This document shows, piece by piece, positions 6,123 to 12,709 of a stretch of 20,617 nt of DNA. Below the pieces are notes generated by a model. The model made no database searches. It was not told where the DNA came from and saw nothing but the letters and a program-made list of their open reading frames with translations. The stretch comes from Actinomycetota bacterium (GTDB taxonomy: Bacteria > Actinomycetota > Acidimicrobiia > Acidimicrobiales > UBA8592). Every line of letters begins with the position of its first letter. The stretch's first letter is position 1. The stretch lies in NCBI GenBank assembly GCA_002715425.1, contig PAYW01000032.1, positions 1 to 20,617 on the forward strand. Direction: 5' to 3'. Made by a program: the position numbers and the translations under genes.

Positions 6123-6254
6123 TTATGGGCTAGTTGTCACAATCCGGATCACTACAGCATGACGCATTCTCGGCTTTTTTATTTTGCCCTTTGGGTTGCG
6201 TCCCTTTTCGGTAATACGACTATTGCCTTTTCTCATCTTCGGAGGTTTTCCCAT
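6123..6254 (-). CDS. Small basic protein, MGKPPK family, copy 2, with possible -1 frameshift
   Basis: The zero-frame product has 43 residues, opens with MGKPPKMRKGNSRITEKG and aligns with the gene at 2304-2513. Codons 25-27 read ATA AAA AAG, so a canonical -1 slippery heptamer (A AAA AAG, 6180 to 6174) lies exactly in phase. Slipping would replace the zero-frame tail PRMRHAVVIRIVTTSP with AENASCCSDPDCDN, ending at TAG 6130-6132 (41 residues). The acidic, Cys-rich alternative tail looks the more protein-like. A simple one-base indel in the A-run would have the same effect. No clear ribosome binding site or -10 element precedes the ATG. Function is unknown; the basic composition suggests nucleic-acid contact. 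Confidence 0.6.
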   Translation of the reverse strand: MGKPPKMRKGNSRITEKGRNPKGKIKKPRMRHAVVIRIVTTSP

Positions 6255-6314
6255 GTAAAGAACTGAAATCGCCAACGAACAAACGTAGAAGATTAAACAA
6301 CAATAATTCTTAAA

Positions 6315-6338
6315 CCCCCTATAAACACGTAGTCTCTA
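6315..6338 (+). repeat. Intergenic motif copy 5 (degenerate)
   Basis: CCCCCTATAAACACGTAG followed by TCTCTA keeps the C-run, the TAAACAC core and the TCTCTA end. It again lies just after a TAA triplet, although no recognised gene ends here. Confidence 0.5.
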
Positions 6339-6340
6339 CA

Positions 6341-6371
6341 TGTGTCACAAAGGAAAATGCGATGTGACACA
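6341..6371 (+). promoter_or_regulatory. Inverted repeat TGTGTCACA/TGTGACACA upstream of the ferredoxin gene
   Basis: Two perfect 9-bp arms (6341-6349 and 6363-6371) are separated by 13 bases, so their centres are about two helical turns apart. No T-run follows. It may be an operator or an RNA hairpin; it lies about 90-120 bases before the ferredoxin start. Confidence 0.45.
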
Positions 6372-6444
6372 GGACCTGCCATCTTAAGCCAAAATCCTGT
6401 AAGCTAAGGGGTGATGATGACAGTCACAGTATTCAGCCAAACAA

Positions 6445-6450
6445 TACCTT
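6445..6450 (+). promoter_or_regulatory. -10 element TACCTT of the ferredoxin gene
   Basis: TACCTT lies seven bases before the ATG at 6458, with no ribosome binding site, as in the other leaderless-type promoters here. Confidence 0.55.
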
Positions 6451-6457
6451 TTGCCCT

Positions 6458-6709
6458 ATGAGCGGAATAAAGGTTTGGATAGATCAAGATTTGTGTACCG
6501 GCGACGGTATCTGCGAGGAGATCGCTCCAGCTATTTTCTTCGGCGCTGATGATGGCCTCTACTACGTGAGGGAAGCAGGAACGGAAGCCCCCACAGAACC
6601 GACGCATAGTTTTCACGAACCTGTCGATGTCCCCGATGACCTTGTTGAAGCAACGATTGACGCAGCTGAGGAATGCCCGGGGGAATGTATTTTTCTCGAC
6701 GTTGAGTAG
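6458..6709 (+). CDS. Actinobacterial [3Fe-4S]-type ferredoxin
   Basis: The 83-aa acidic protein has the small-ferredoxin pattern of P450 redox partners. WIDQDLCTGDGICEEIAP gives C13 and C19, with Gly in place of the middle cysteine of a 4Fe cluster, and AAEECPGECIFLD supplies the C-terminal CP pair. That arrangement binds a 3Fe-4S cluster. An extra Cys lies in GECI, and a roughly 20-residue acidic insert at the middle makes it longer than the usual 63-70 aa. It carries single electrons in the cytoplasm, classically to cytochrome P450; the P450 at 12710-13975 is the only such partner in view but is not adjacent. The gene has its own promoter. Confidence 0.88.
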   Translation: MSGIKVWIDQDLCTGDGICEEIAPAIFFGADDGLYYVREAGTEAPTEPTHSFHEPVDVPDDLVEATIDAAEECPGECIFLDVE

Positions 6710-6772
6710 CCTCTGAAACAAACCCTCAAGCACTTACCTGAGACTAAAGGTCCTGATTATTACTACTAGGGT

Positions 6773-7588
6773 TCAAAATGGGCGATCACCGATAATTGTC
6801 GTTCGTTCCATCCTTCGATGAGCCGGTATGAAATCATCCGTTCCTGTGTGTTGAACGCAACGGTTATCCCACATAACCACTGTCGTATCGTCCCATCGAA
6901 CCCGGATTTGAATACTCGGATCACGAATCGCACCTGCTAATTTTCGAAGTAGGTACTGGCTTTCCTCTTTCTCGACACCATCAATGTGTGACGTAAAGAA
7001 GTTATTGGTATAGATAGCCTTTGCGCTTGTCTCAGGGTGTGTTCGTATCACTGGGTGGTGGACAAGAGGATACTTTTCCCTATCGACCCCATCTTCATCT
7101 TTTGGCGCTGAAGGGTTACTTTCCGTATACCAATCATGAGTCGCAGATAGCTCCCCTACTTTTCTTTTCGTTTCCGAATCTAAACGGTCAAATGCAGCTG
7201 TCGCGTCAGCGAAGCAAGTATCTCCACCTACTTCTGGGATAACTACTCCCCTGAGAATAGACCCCATTGGCGGGCTTTCTTTAAATGTCACATCAGAGTG
7301 CCAATCAGTTGCGAGCGCTCTCTTTGCTCCCCCTGCTTCAAGAATTAGTATCTCTGGGATATCCGGATCACCCCGATTTTTCTGAACGTGCGGGTGAGCC
7401 TCAAGATCGCCAAAATTTCGAGAGAAATCTACATGCTCTTCCGGAGTTAACACCTGCCCCCGAAGAACTAAAACCTTATGTGTAAGCCACAATTCCTTGA
7501 TGTCATCAACATGCTGCTCTGTAAGATTTGATCCATCAATTCCGTGGATTTCTGCACCAAAGAAATTATTCAGCTTCGTGACGTTCAT
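6773..7588 (-). CDS. TauD/TfdA-family Fe(II)/2-oxoglutarate dioxygenase
   Basis: This 271-aa protein is full length for the family. The iron facial triad is visible: H97 and D99 in TDWHSDVTF and H247 in CVQHTG. Arg residues at 258-262 (HRRMER) can bind the 2-oxoglutarate carboxylate. Such enzymes couple 2-oxoglutarate decarboxylation to substrate hydroxylation, for example of taurine, alkyl sulfates or phenoxyacetates; the substrate is not evident. The ATG at 7588 follows TAGGTT by six bases on the minus strand. A close paralogue begins at the left edge of the window, so the organism keeps at least two copies within about 6.5 kb. It is convergent with the ferredoxin gene and divergent from the SHOCT gene. 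Confidence 0.92.
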   Translation of the reverse strand: MNVTKLNNFFGAEIHGIDGSNLTEQHVDDIKELWLTHKVLVLRGQVLTPEEHVDFSRNFGDLEAHPHVQKNRGDPDIPEILILEAGGAKRALATDWHSDVTFKESPPMGSILRGVVIPEVGGDTCFADATAAFDRLDSETKRKVGELSATHDWYTESNPSAPKDEDGVDREKYPLVHHPVIRTHPETSAKAIYTNNFFTSHIDGVEKEESQYLLRKLAGAIRDPSIQIRVRWDDTTVVMWDNRCVQHTGTDDFIPAHRRMERTTIIGDRPF

Positions 7589-7594
7589 AGAAGA

Positions 7595-7600
7595 AACCTA
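7595..7600 (-). promoter_or_regulatory. -10 element TAGGTT of the dioxygenase gene
   Basis: On the minus strand TAGGTT, six bases, then the ATG at 7588; no ribosome binding site. Confidence 0.55.
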
Positions 7601-7684
7601 ACATGCAACTTTCGAACCTTCCAAAGGTCACCCTTGGCCACCATCGTGTTTGGTTTCCTGATCATACCTAACTTAGTTTTGCCC

Positions 7685-7690
7685 TAAACT
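7685..7690 (+). promoter_or_regulatory. -10 element TAAACT of the SHOCT gene
   Basis: CCTAAACTA recurs here as at 300 and 3876; the ATG at 7697 follows six bases after the hexamer. Confidence 0.6.
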
Positions 7691-7696
7691 AGGGAT

Positions 7697-7963
7697 ATGG
7701 CTGACTGGATGGAAGAACTAGAACGACTCGGAGAACTACGAGAAAAAGGTTTACTGAGTGAGGAAGAATTCGAGACAAAAAAGAGCCAACTGCTTTCTTC
7801 TAAGCAAGGTGCCCCAGTCCAACAAGTTGAAACAACTTTAAAGTGGGCTCCGATAAAACAGAAATATGTGCAACGTTTCAAGTGGGCTTTCGCCGTTTAT
7901 ATTCTCCTCTTCTTAACAGCAGCAATTTTTATTGCTACATTCATCATCCGGAACTTCTACTAA
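7697..7963 (+). CDS. SHOCT-domain membrane protein
   Basis: The 88-aa protein begins with a SHOCT-type helical hairpin at residues about 4-33 (LERLGELREKGLLSEEEFE, then KKSQLL), a module found at the ends of many bacterial proteins and thought to support oligomerisation. A polar linker and one transmembrane helix at about 64-84 follow. The protein would sit in the cytoplasmic membrane with the SHOCT module inside. No enzymatic function is suggested. It has a leaderless-type promoter and is divergent from the dioxygenase gene. Confidence 0.85.
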   Translation: MADWMEELERLGELREKGLLSEEEFETKKSQLLSSKQGAPVQQVETTLKWAPIKQKYVQRFKWAFAVYILLFLTAAIFIATFIIRNFY

Positions 7964-8069
7964 GTGACAGCATTTAGTCTTTTGAAGTACACACGTGTGA
8001 CCTAAATATCCAGATGAAGGCTCTCCGTTTTCAATTACAGGCCTTGACGAGGAGATAGCGGAGTAATTT

Positions 8070-8759
8070 TTACCTTTTCAGTTTTCTAAGACTGTTCGCT
8101 ACACGATTCTTTCTCGCATGATCTAATTTCAGATCATGCTTGTATCCAGTTTCCAGCATTGCTTCAAGCTCTTCTCCAGTAAGTTGACCTTCTAGCCCCG
8201 AATGGTCAACAAGAATTTGTCCTGCAGAAGGACGACACTCTTTGTCTCTCCAAGTTTCTGGTTTCCACATTCCGCCACGCATAAACGATTTCGCACAGTG
8301 AATAAAGCCAGTCTCTATTTGGACCACTATGGCAGTCTTCGGAGTCTTTAATTCACTCGAGAAACCCTCTAGAATTTCTCTATCGGTGGTGATGCAAGCA
8401 GAGCCATTGACCCGAAGAGTTTCTCCTAAACCAGGGATAATGAAAAGTAAACCAATTTTCCGTTGGTTGATAATATTTCGAATCGAGTCAAGTCGATTAT
8501 TGCCATTTAAATCTGGAATAGCGATATGTTTCTCGTCGAGTACTCTAACGAAACCTGCTGGCCCTCCTCTTGGCGAAACATCAAGGTTGCCTTCTGGACA
8601 GACGGTTCCCATAAGTAAAAAAGTTGAAGCCGCAATAAAATCTTGGCACCCCTGATCAAACTCACCAACTTCCTTATTAATGACTACATCAGTCGGAGGA
8701 CGGTAAAGATTGAGGAGCTCGTCCTCAGAGTTAATGATATTTAATGAGTCAAGATTCAC
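8070..8759 (-). CDS. PPOX-class FMN-dependent flavoprotein, MSMEG_1061/DR_2398 type
   Basis: The 229-aa protein has the split-barrel flavin fold of the pyridoxamine-phosphate-oxidase superfamily. Key pieces are FLLMGTVCPEGNLDVSPRGG (residues about 47-66), the IPDLNGNNRLDSIRNI segment that contacts FMN, IGLLFIIPG, and a C-terminal HCAKSFMRGGMW. That set matches the family with representatives MSMEG_1061 and DR_2398. It probably binds FMN or F420, but its substrate is unknown. The start is a GTG at 8757-8759, chosen because an in-frame stop lies a short way upstream; no clear promoter hexamer is visible. It is divergent from the MFS gene. Confidence 0.88.
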   Translation of the reverse strand: MNLDSLNIINSEDELLNLYRPPTDVVINKEVGEFDQGCQDFIAASTFLLMGTVCPEGNLDVSPRGGPAGFVRVLDEKHIAIPDLNGNNRLDSIRNIINQRKIGLLFIIPGLGETLRVNGSACITTDREILEGFSSELKTPKTAIVVQIETGFIHCAKSFMRGGMWKPETWRDKECRPSAGQILVDHSGLEGQLTGEELEAMLETGYKHDLKLDHARKNRVANSLRKLKR

Positions 8760-8910
8760 TTCTACGAAACCCCAATATTAAGAACTTCCCAATGGCTATC
8801 ATAACCTCTAAGATTTCTAAGGTCTAAACATCCAACAAGCAGCTAGCTTGACTGAGACAGCTGAATAGAAAGAGTTCTTCACCAACCTTTTGGACCCTGT
8901 TTATCTGGCC

Positions 8911-8916
8911 TAGTGT
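8911..8916 (+). promoter_or_regulatory. -10 element TAGTGT of the MFS gene
   Basis: TAGTGT lies six bases before the GTG at 8923. A TTGGAC at 8890-8895 could be a -35 element with a short 15-nt spacer. Confidence 0.55.
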
Positions 8917-8922
8917 TCTAGA

Positions 8923-10332
8923 GTGCGACCGTGGTCTAAAAAATCTTCTAAAGAAATAGATAAGGAGCAAAATCGGTTGCTGTGGGCCACATTAATTTGT
9001 GGTTTCATCGCTGGCTTTGACTCAACGAGCACGTTTATTCTTTTCCCTGCGATACGATCAAGCCTCGGAAATGGAGACACGGCAGCTACAACTTGGATAC
9101 TGACGATAGTGGGCATAGTGAGTTCAGCCGTACTTCTCCAAGCCGGACACCTAGCTGACCGCTTCGGCCATAACAGGATCATGATCACTTCGGCAGGAGC
9201 ATCCGTAGCCGGGTCGCTACTAAGCGCTGTTTCCCCTAACCTGTTCCTACTTGTAGTAGGCAGAGGATTACAAGCAGCAGCCCTAGCCGGACTCGGAGTA
9301 AGTTCGATAGCAATTATCGTCAGAGAAACCGAACCCGGCCTCCTCGCTACTGCTATGGGGAGATGGGCGTTTTGGACAGCTACAGCAGGTGTATCAGGGC
9401 CAATACTCTCATCAATTTTTGTCGAGTACACCTCTTGGAGGGTCCTATTCTTATCGGTTATCCCAATCAGTGCCATGGTGATTTATCTAGGGGTCCCATA
9501 CTGGAATACTGACCACCGTTCTTCTAAAAAATCCAAAATAGATTACCTAGGGACATTCGCTGCGATGGTCGGTATCTCGTTGTTTGTATTAGCTCTCCTA
9601 GAAGGAAATGACTGGGGGTGGGCTAGCCCCCAAACAAACATTTCCTTTGCAGCCGGGTTCCTATTTATAGCTTTAGTAGTGAGAAGATCGAAGACACACG
9701 ACTCGCCCGTTATCCCCTTACATGTGTTCTCAAATACAACATTTGTCCTTAGCGCAATCATCGGCTTTATCTCATCTCTCATGTTCTTTGGAATGTGGTT
9801 GGCTCTTCTGAGCTACGCAATTGATGTCTGGGGTTTCAGCCCTATGAAAACAGGCCTCCTACTGACCGTCATGCCAGGAAGCATGATTTTTATTGCGCAG
9901 CCAGCGGGCAGGTTCGCAGACAGAAACGGCTTCCGAGGCATCATGACCGGTGGCGCAATCATCTTCACCGTAGGTTTTCTCGCAACAAATCTAGTAGCCG
10001 GAGATTCACCTTCTATACCCTCAATGCTCCCAGCATTGGTAGCAGCAGGCATCGGCATGGCCACAATTCTGTCAAACACAACCGCAGTTGGAACACAAGA
10101 ACTCGAACCTTCACTTGTTGGAACCGGAACGGCGATACTACAGACCGGCTACAGAATTGGCGGCTCATTAGGATCAGCGGTCGTTGCCGCCATCCTCGAA
10201 TCAGGAACGATAGGAACAGTCACCACCCACAAATGGTCCTTATGGGCAATCATCATCTCGGGAGCTATAACAGGGATACTCTGCTCTTCAATCAAGAAAA
10301 AAGGGCCCATACCCGCTGCAGGAAACTCCTAA
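8923..10332 (+). CDS. MFS transporter, DHA2 (drug:H+ antiporter) type
   Basis: The 469-aa protein has about 14 hydrophobic helices, typical of the DHA2 branch. The family A-motif is visible as GHLADRFGHNRIM (residues about 75-87), followed by the antiporter-type GxxxGPxxG equivalent AGVSGPILSS near 160. Such proteins export drugs, dyes or metabolites against protons; the substrate is unknown. The start is a GTG placed at the expected 5' end of a leaderless mRNA. The heliorhodopsin gene follows 92 bases later in the same direction but with its own promoter element, so co-transcription is possible but not required. Confidence 0.88.
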   Translation: MRPWSKKSSKEIDKEQNRLLWATLICGFIAGFDSTSTFILFPAIRSSLGNGDTAATTWILTIVGIVSSAVLLQAGHLADRFGHNRIMITSAGASVAGSLLSAVSPNLFLLVVGRGLQAAALAGLGVSSIAIIVRETEPGLLATAMGRWAFWTATAGVSGPILSSIFVEYTSWRVLFLSVIPISAMVIYLGVPYWNTDHRSSKKSKIDYLGTFAAMVGISLFVLALLEGNDWGWASPQTNISFAAGFLFIALVVRRSKTHDSPVIPLHVFSNTTFVLSAIIGFISSLMFFGMWLALLSYAIDVWGFSPMKTGLLLTVMPGSMIFIAQPAGRFADRNGFRGIMTGGAIIFTVGFLATNLVAGDSPSIPSMLPALVAAGIGMATILSNTTAVGTQELEPSLVGTGTAILQTGYRIGGSLGSAVVAAILESGTIGTVTTHKWSLWAIIISGAITGILCSSIKKKGPIPAAGNS

Positions 10333-10412
10333 TAGTAGGAAACGCTCAAGTCTATAAATCTCCAAACCTAAGAAATCTAATGGATACATAGGTCTACGCC
10401 TAACTTGATTAC

Positions 10413-10418
10413 TACTCT
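10413..10418 (+). promoter_or_regulatory. -10 element TACTCT of the heliorhodopsin gene
   Basis: TACTCT lies six bases before the ATG at 10425, with no ribosome binding site. Confidence 0.55.
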
Positions 10419-10424
10419 TCTCAT

Positions 10425-11183
10425 ATGAACTTAGACATAAATAACTTCCGGAAACTGAACTTCTGGGCAGGGTGCCTCCACCTCATCTCCTTTGTATTGA
10501 TCCTTGCCCTATCAAACGACGCTTCACTACCTGTCGTCGCGACGTACCTAACGGAAGCCCCAGGTACCGGAAATTTTTCAGATCCCGTCAATTTATTTAA
10601 TCTGAATATCAGTTACATGGTTGCCGCATTCATGGCGCTATCAGCATTCTTTCACTTCTTTATCTGCCTCCCATCTACCTTCAAAAAATACACAACGGGC
10701 CTGAAGAGAGGAATAAATTCATATCGATGGATCGAATACTCCTTGTCATCCACAATCATGATCATTGTTATCCTTCAGTTAAATGGAACCGCAGACTACA
10801 TCGCCCTTCTAGGAATCTCTGGAATCAATATCTGCATGATTCTGTTCGGCTGGCTTCAAGAACGGTACGTAAAAGCAGGTCATGGAGATTTACTGCCATT
10901 CTGGTTCGGCTGCTTTGCCGGATCTATTCCATGGATCGCAACAGCTCTGAACCTGATAGCTCCTAAAGGACCATCTGAAGCCACAACACCGGGGTTTGTG
11001 TACGGTATTGTGATCTCAATTTTTTTGTTCTTTAATTGTTTCGCCCTCGTCCAATGGAAGCAATATCGGGCAAAGGGCAAATGGGCGAATTATCTCCATG
11101 GAGAACGGATATACATCATTCTGAGTTTCGTCGCGAAATCGCTTTTAGCGTGGCAGGTGTACTCCGGCTCGTTAGCGAGTTAG
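10425..11183 (+). CDS. Heliorhodopsin
   Basis: The 252-aa seven-helix protein closely follows the prototype actinobacterial heliorhodopsin 48C12 as I recall it. RWIEYSLSSTIMI in helix C carries E104, the counterion (E107 in 48C12). LLPFWFGCFAGSIPWI and GFVYGIVISIFLFFNCFALVQ mark helices E and F. FVAKSLLAWQVYSG in helix G carries K238, which forms the retinal Schiff base. The two conserved histidines in the cytoplasmic half, H19 and H77, are also present. Heliorhodopsins are light-sensing retinal proteins with inverted membrane topology (N-terminus inside), a long photocycle and no established ion pumping; their role is still open. No retinal-forming oxygenase is in the window. It is convergent with the gene ending at 11196, 12 bases away. 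Confidence 0.97.
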   Translation: MNLDINNFRKLNFWAGCLHLISFVLILALSNDASLPVVATYLTEAPGTGNFSDPVNLFNLNISYMVAAFMALSAFFHFFICLPSTFKKYTTGLKRGINSYRWIEYSLSSTIMIIVILQLNGTADYIALLGISGINICMILFGWLQERYVKAGHGDLLPFWFGCFAGSIPWIATALNLIAPKGPSEATTPGFVYGIVISIFLFFNCFALVQWKQYRAKGKWANYLHGERIYIILSFVAKSLLAWQVYSGSLAS

Positions 11184-11195
11184 GACAGTGCCTCT

Positions 11196-11549
11196 TTAAA
11201 TAGCAATTGAGTCAGGTTGATAATCAGCAAAATTGATTATGCATCGAATGGTTTTGCTAACTTCTTCTTCTTCAGTGTCGTACTCTTCGAATTCATAATT
11301 TTGATAAACAGTCTTTAACTTGTTGAAATCATCTTCATCAATGCTGATTTCAAATTGTGGCTCTGACATGAAGCATCCGCCGCCACACTGTTCTCTTGTT
11401 GATCCGAAAATCAAATCATCATTTTGTAGTTGGAGTGCAGATTTAACACACTTTTGTACTATTTCTTCATTAGAAGCAATAGAGTGCTTCTTCTTTAAGC
11501 CATCTATGACTTCCATGTGAGTGTCTTTTAAATACAAACTAAATTTCAT
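11196..11549 (-). CDS. Possible tandem ribbon-helix-helix protein with CxxxC motif
   Basis: I do not recognise this 117-aa acidic protein. Its N-terminal part, MKFSLYLKDTHMEVIDGL then an SNEEIVQKCVKSAL helix, has the strand-helix-helix rhythm of a CopG/Arc-type ribbon-helix-helix. The C-terminal half (FEISIDEDDFNKLKTVYQ to EVSKTIRCIINFA) repeats that rhythm, so one chain could form a pseudo-dimer. A loop between them holds EQCGGGC, a possible metal or redox site. The gene is divergent from an iron-siderophore binding protein, with an IdeR-like box between them, so a role in metal-responsive regulation is an attractive but unproven inference. A TAATAT hexamer lies nine bases upstream of the ATG. 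Confidence 0.65.
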   Translation of the reverse strand: MKFSLYLKDTHMEVIDGLKKKHSIASNEEIVQKCVKSALQLQNDDLIFGSTREQCGGGCFMSEPQFEISIDEDDFNKLKTVYQNYEFEEYDTEEEEVSKTIRCIINFADYQPDSIAI

Positions 11550-11601
11550 TATTTGCCCATATTAGATTTTAAAGAGAAAATTCTCTGTGTTTACTATTCT
11601 G

Positions 11602-11620
11602 TTAGGTGAGCCTAACATAT
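11602..11620 (+). promoter_or_regulatory. IdeR/DtxR-like iron box
   Basis: TTAGGTGAGCCTAACATAT closely follows the known DtxR/IdeR consensus TTAGGTTAGSCTAACCTAA, keeping both TTAGG and CCTAA half-sites around the centre. It overlaps a TATACT -10 element (11618-11623) for the binding-protein gene, the position expected for iron-dependent repression. Confidence 0.78.
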
Positions 11621-11647
11621 ACTTCTATTATCCCCCAAATCAGAACC

Positions 11648-12667
11648 ATGTTAAAAAAAATTCCACTGATAATCTTTTCTACAGCTGGCCTTTTGTGTGG
11701 CCTTGTCGCCTGTGGCAATTCAACACAAGTCGCTAGCCCGACCCCTGGATCAGAACCCACCGTTGAACAACAACCCGAAGATATTATTGAAAAAGAAGGA
11801 GAAGATGAAATAGTAATAGAAAAAGAGACCAATGGTGAGGCCGAAAATCTGAATAGGTCTGATGAAGTTGCACCAGAGCCGACACCCTCTAGACGGCTTG
11901 TTGTTATCGGAGAGGATTTTGTTTTAGCCGATGTATTGGCTATGGGGGTGGTTCCAATAGCTGCAACGGCAACACTTAATGACAAATTTACTGGTATTGA
12001 AAGAGATACAACTGGAATTCAACCACTTCCATCTACCGAAGCGAACTTCGAATTACTCGCTTCGCTAAAACCTGATTCAATCATTACAACAGAAAATATC
12101 CTCAACTACGTTGATCAAGATTTACTAGATGGAATTGCCCCAACTAGTGTCATTTCTGGTGAAGGCTGGCGTGAACGAGTAATGAGTTTAGGAGAAATCT
12201 TAAATGCGCCATCTCAGGCTGACGCGCTACTTGCTGATTACGATTTAGCTATATCAAATGCGAAGGCGGAATTAAGTGGTGATATTTCAGTTTCACTAGC
12301 GACTATCTATCCGGGGTCGAACATTGCTGTTTGGGTAGATGGGCCAAGTAATATTCCTCAAACTATTTTGGATATGGGGATAGAACTTTCCCCCGGTATC
12401 AATAGCTACTCCTCTGCAATGAATGGGAGAGCATATATTTCAATCGAGAAAATTGGGGATTTATCTTCTCCGATAATTATCCTTTCACAATCAACAGCAG
12501 TTGAAGGCGAAGATGAATCTTTGCGAAACGTTCAAGATAACTCCCTTTGGAAAAATTTACCTGCAGTAACCTCTGGGAAAGTATCCACCATAGACCGTTT
12601 AGGTTACCCAGGAGTAGAAGGAAGGATCAGATTAATCAATGATCTAGTCGGGACAATACTGGAATAG
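11648..12667 (+). CDS. Iron-siderophore ABC transporter substrate-binding lipoprotein (FepB/FhuD type)
   Basis: The protein (339 aa from the ATG at 11648) begins with a lipoprotein signal: a KK charge, a hydrophobic stretch and the lipobox LVACG. An acidic Glu/Pro-rich linker of about 60 residues follows. The Peripla_BP_2 fold then starts at RRLVVIGEDFVLADVLAMGV; ELLASLKPDSIITT is the typical strand and turn of siderophore or haem binding proteins. It would capture a ferric complex outside the membrane and pass it to an ABC permease, which is not in the window. The longer frame from GTG 11606 would begin inside the iron box and add residues before the signal peptide, so it is rejected. The IdeR-like box predicts repression in iron sufficiency. 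It is convergent with the P450 gene. Confidence 0.9.
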   Translation: MLKKIPLIIFSTAGLLCGLVACGNSTQVASPTPGSEPTVEQQPEDIIEKEGEDEIVIEKETNGEAENLNRSDEVAPEPTPSRRLVVIGEDFVLADVLAMGVVPIAATATLNDKFTGIERDTTGIQPLPSTEANFELLASLKPDSIITTENILNYVDQDLLDGIAPTSVISGEGWRERVMSLGEILNAPSQADALLADYDLAISNAKAELSGDISVSLATIYPGSNIAVWVDGPSNIPQTILDMGIELSPGINSYSSAMNGRAYISIEKIGDLSSPIIILSQSTAVEGEDESLRNVQDNSLWKNLPAVTSGKVSTIDRLGYPGVEGRIRLINDLVGTILE

Positions 12668-12709
12668 TTCCTTTCATTTGAAACAGATGCCTCAAGACTT
12701 CGCAATGGC

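Noticed and set aside
11587..11595. Reverse-strand match to GTAAACACA of the intergenic motif
   Set aside because: Only nine bases agree and the rest of the motif is absent, so chance similarity is likely.
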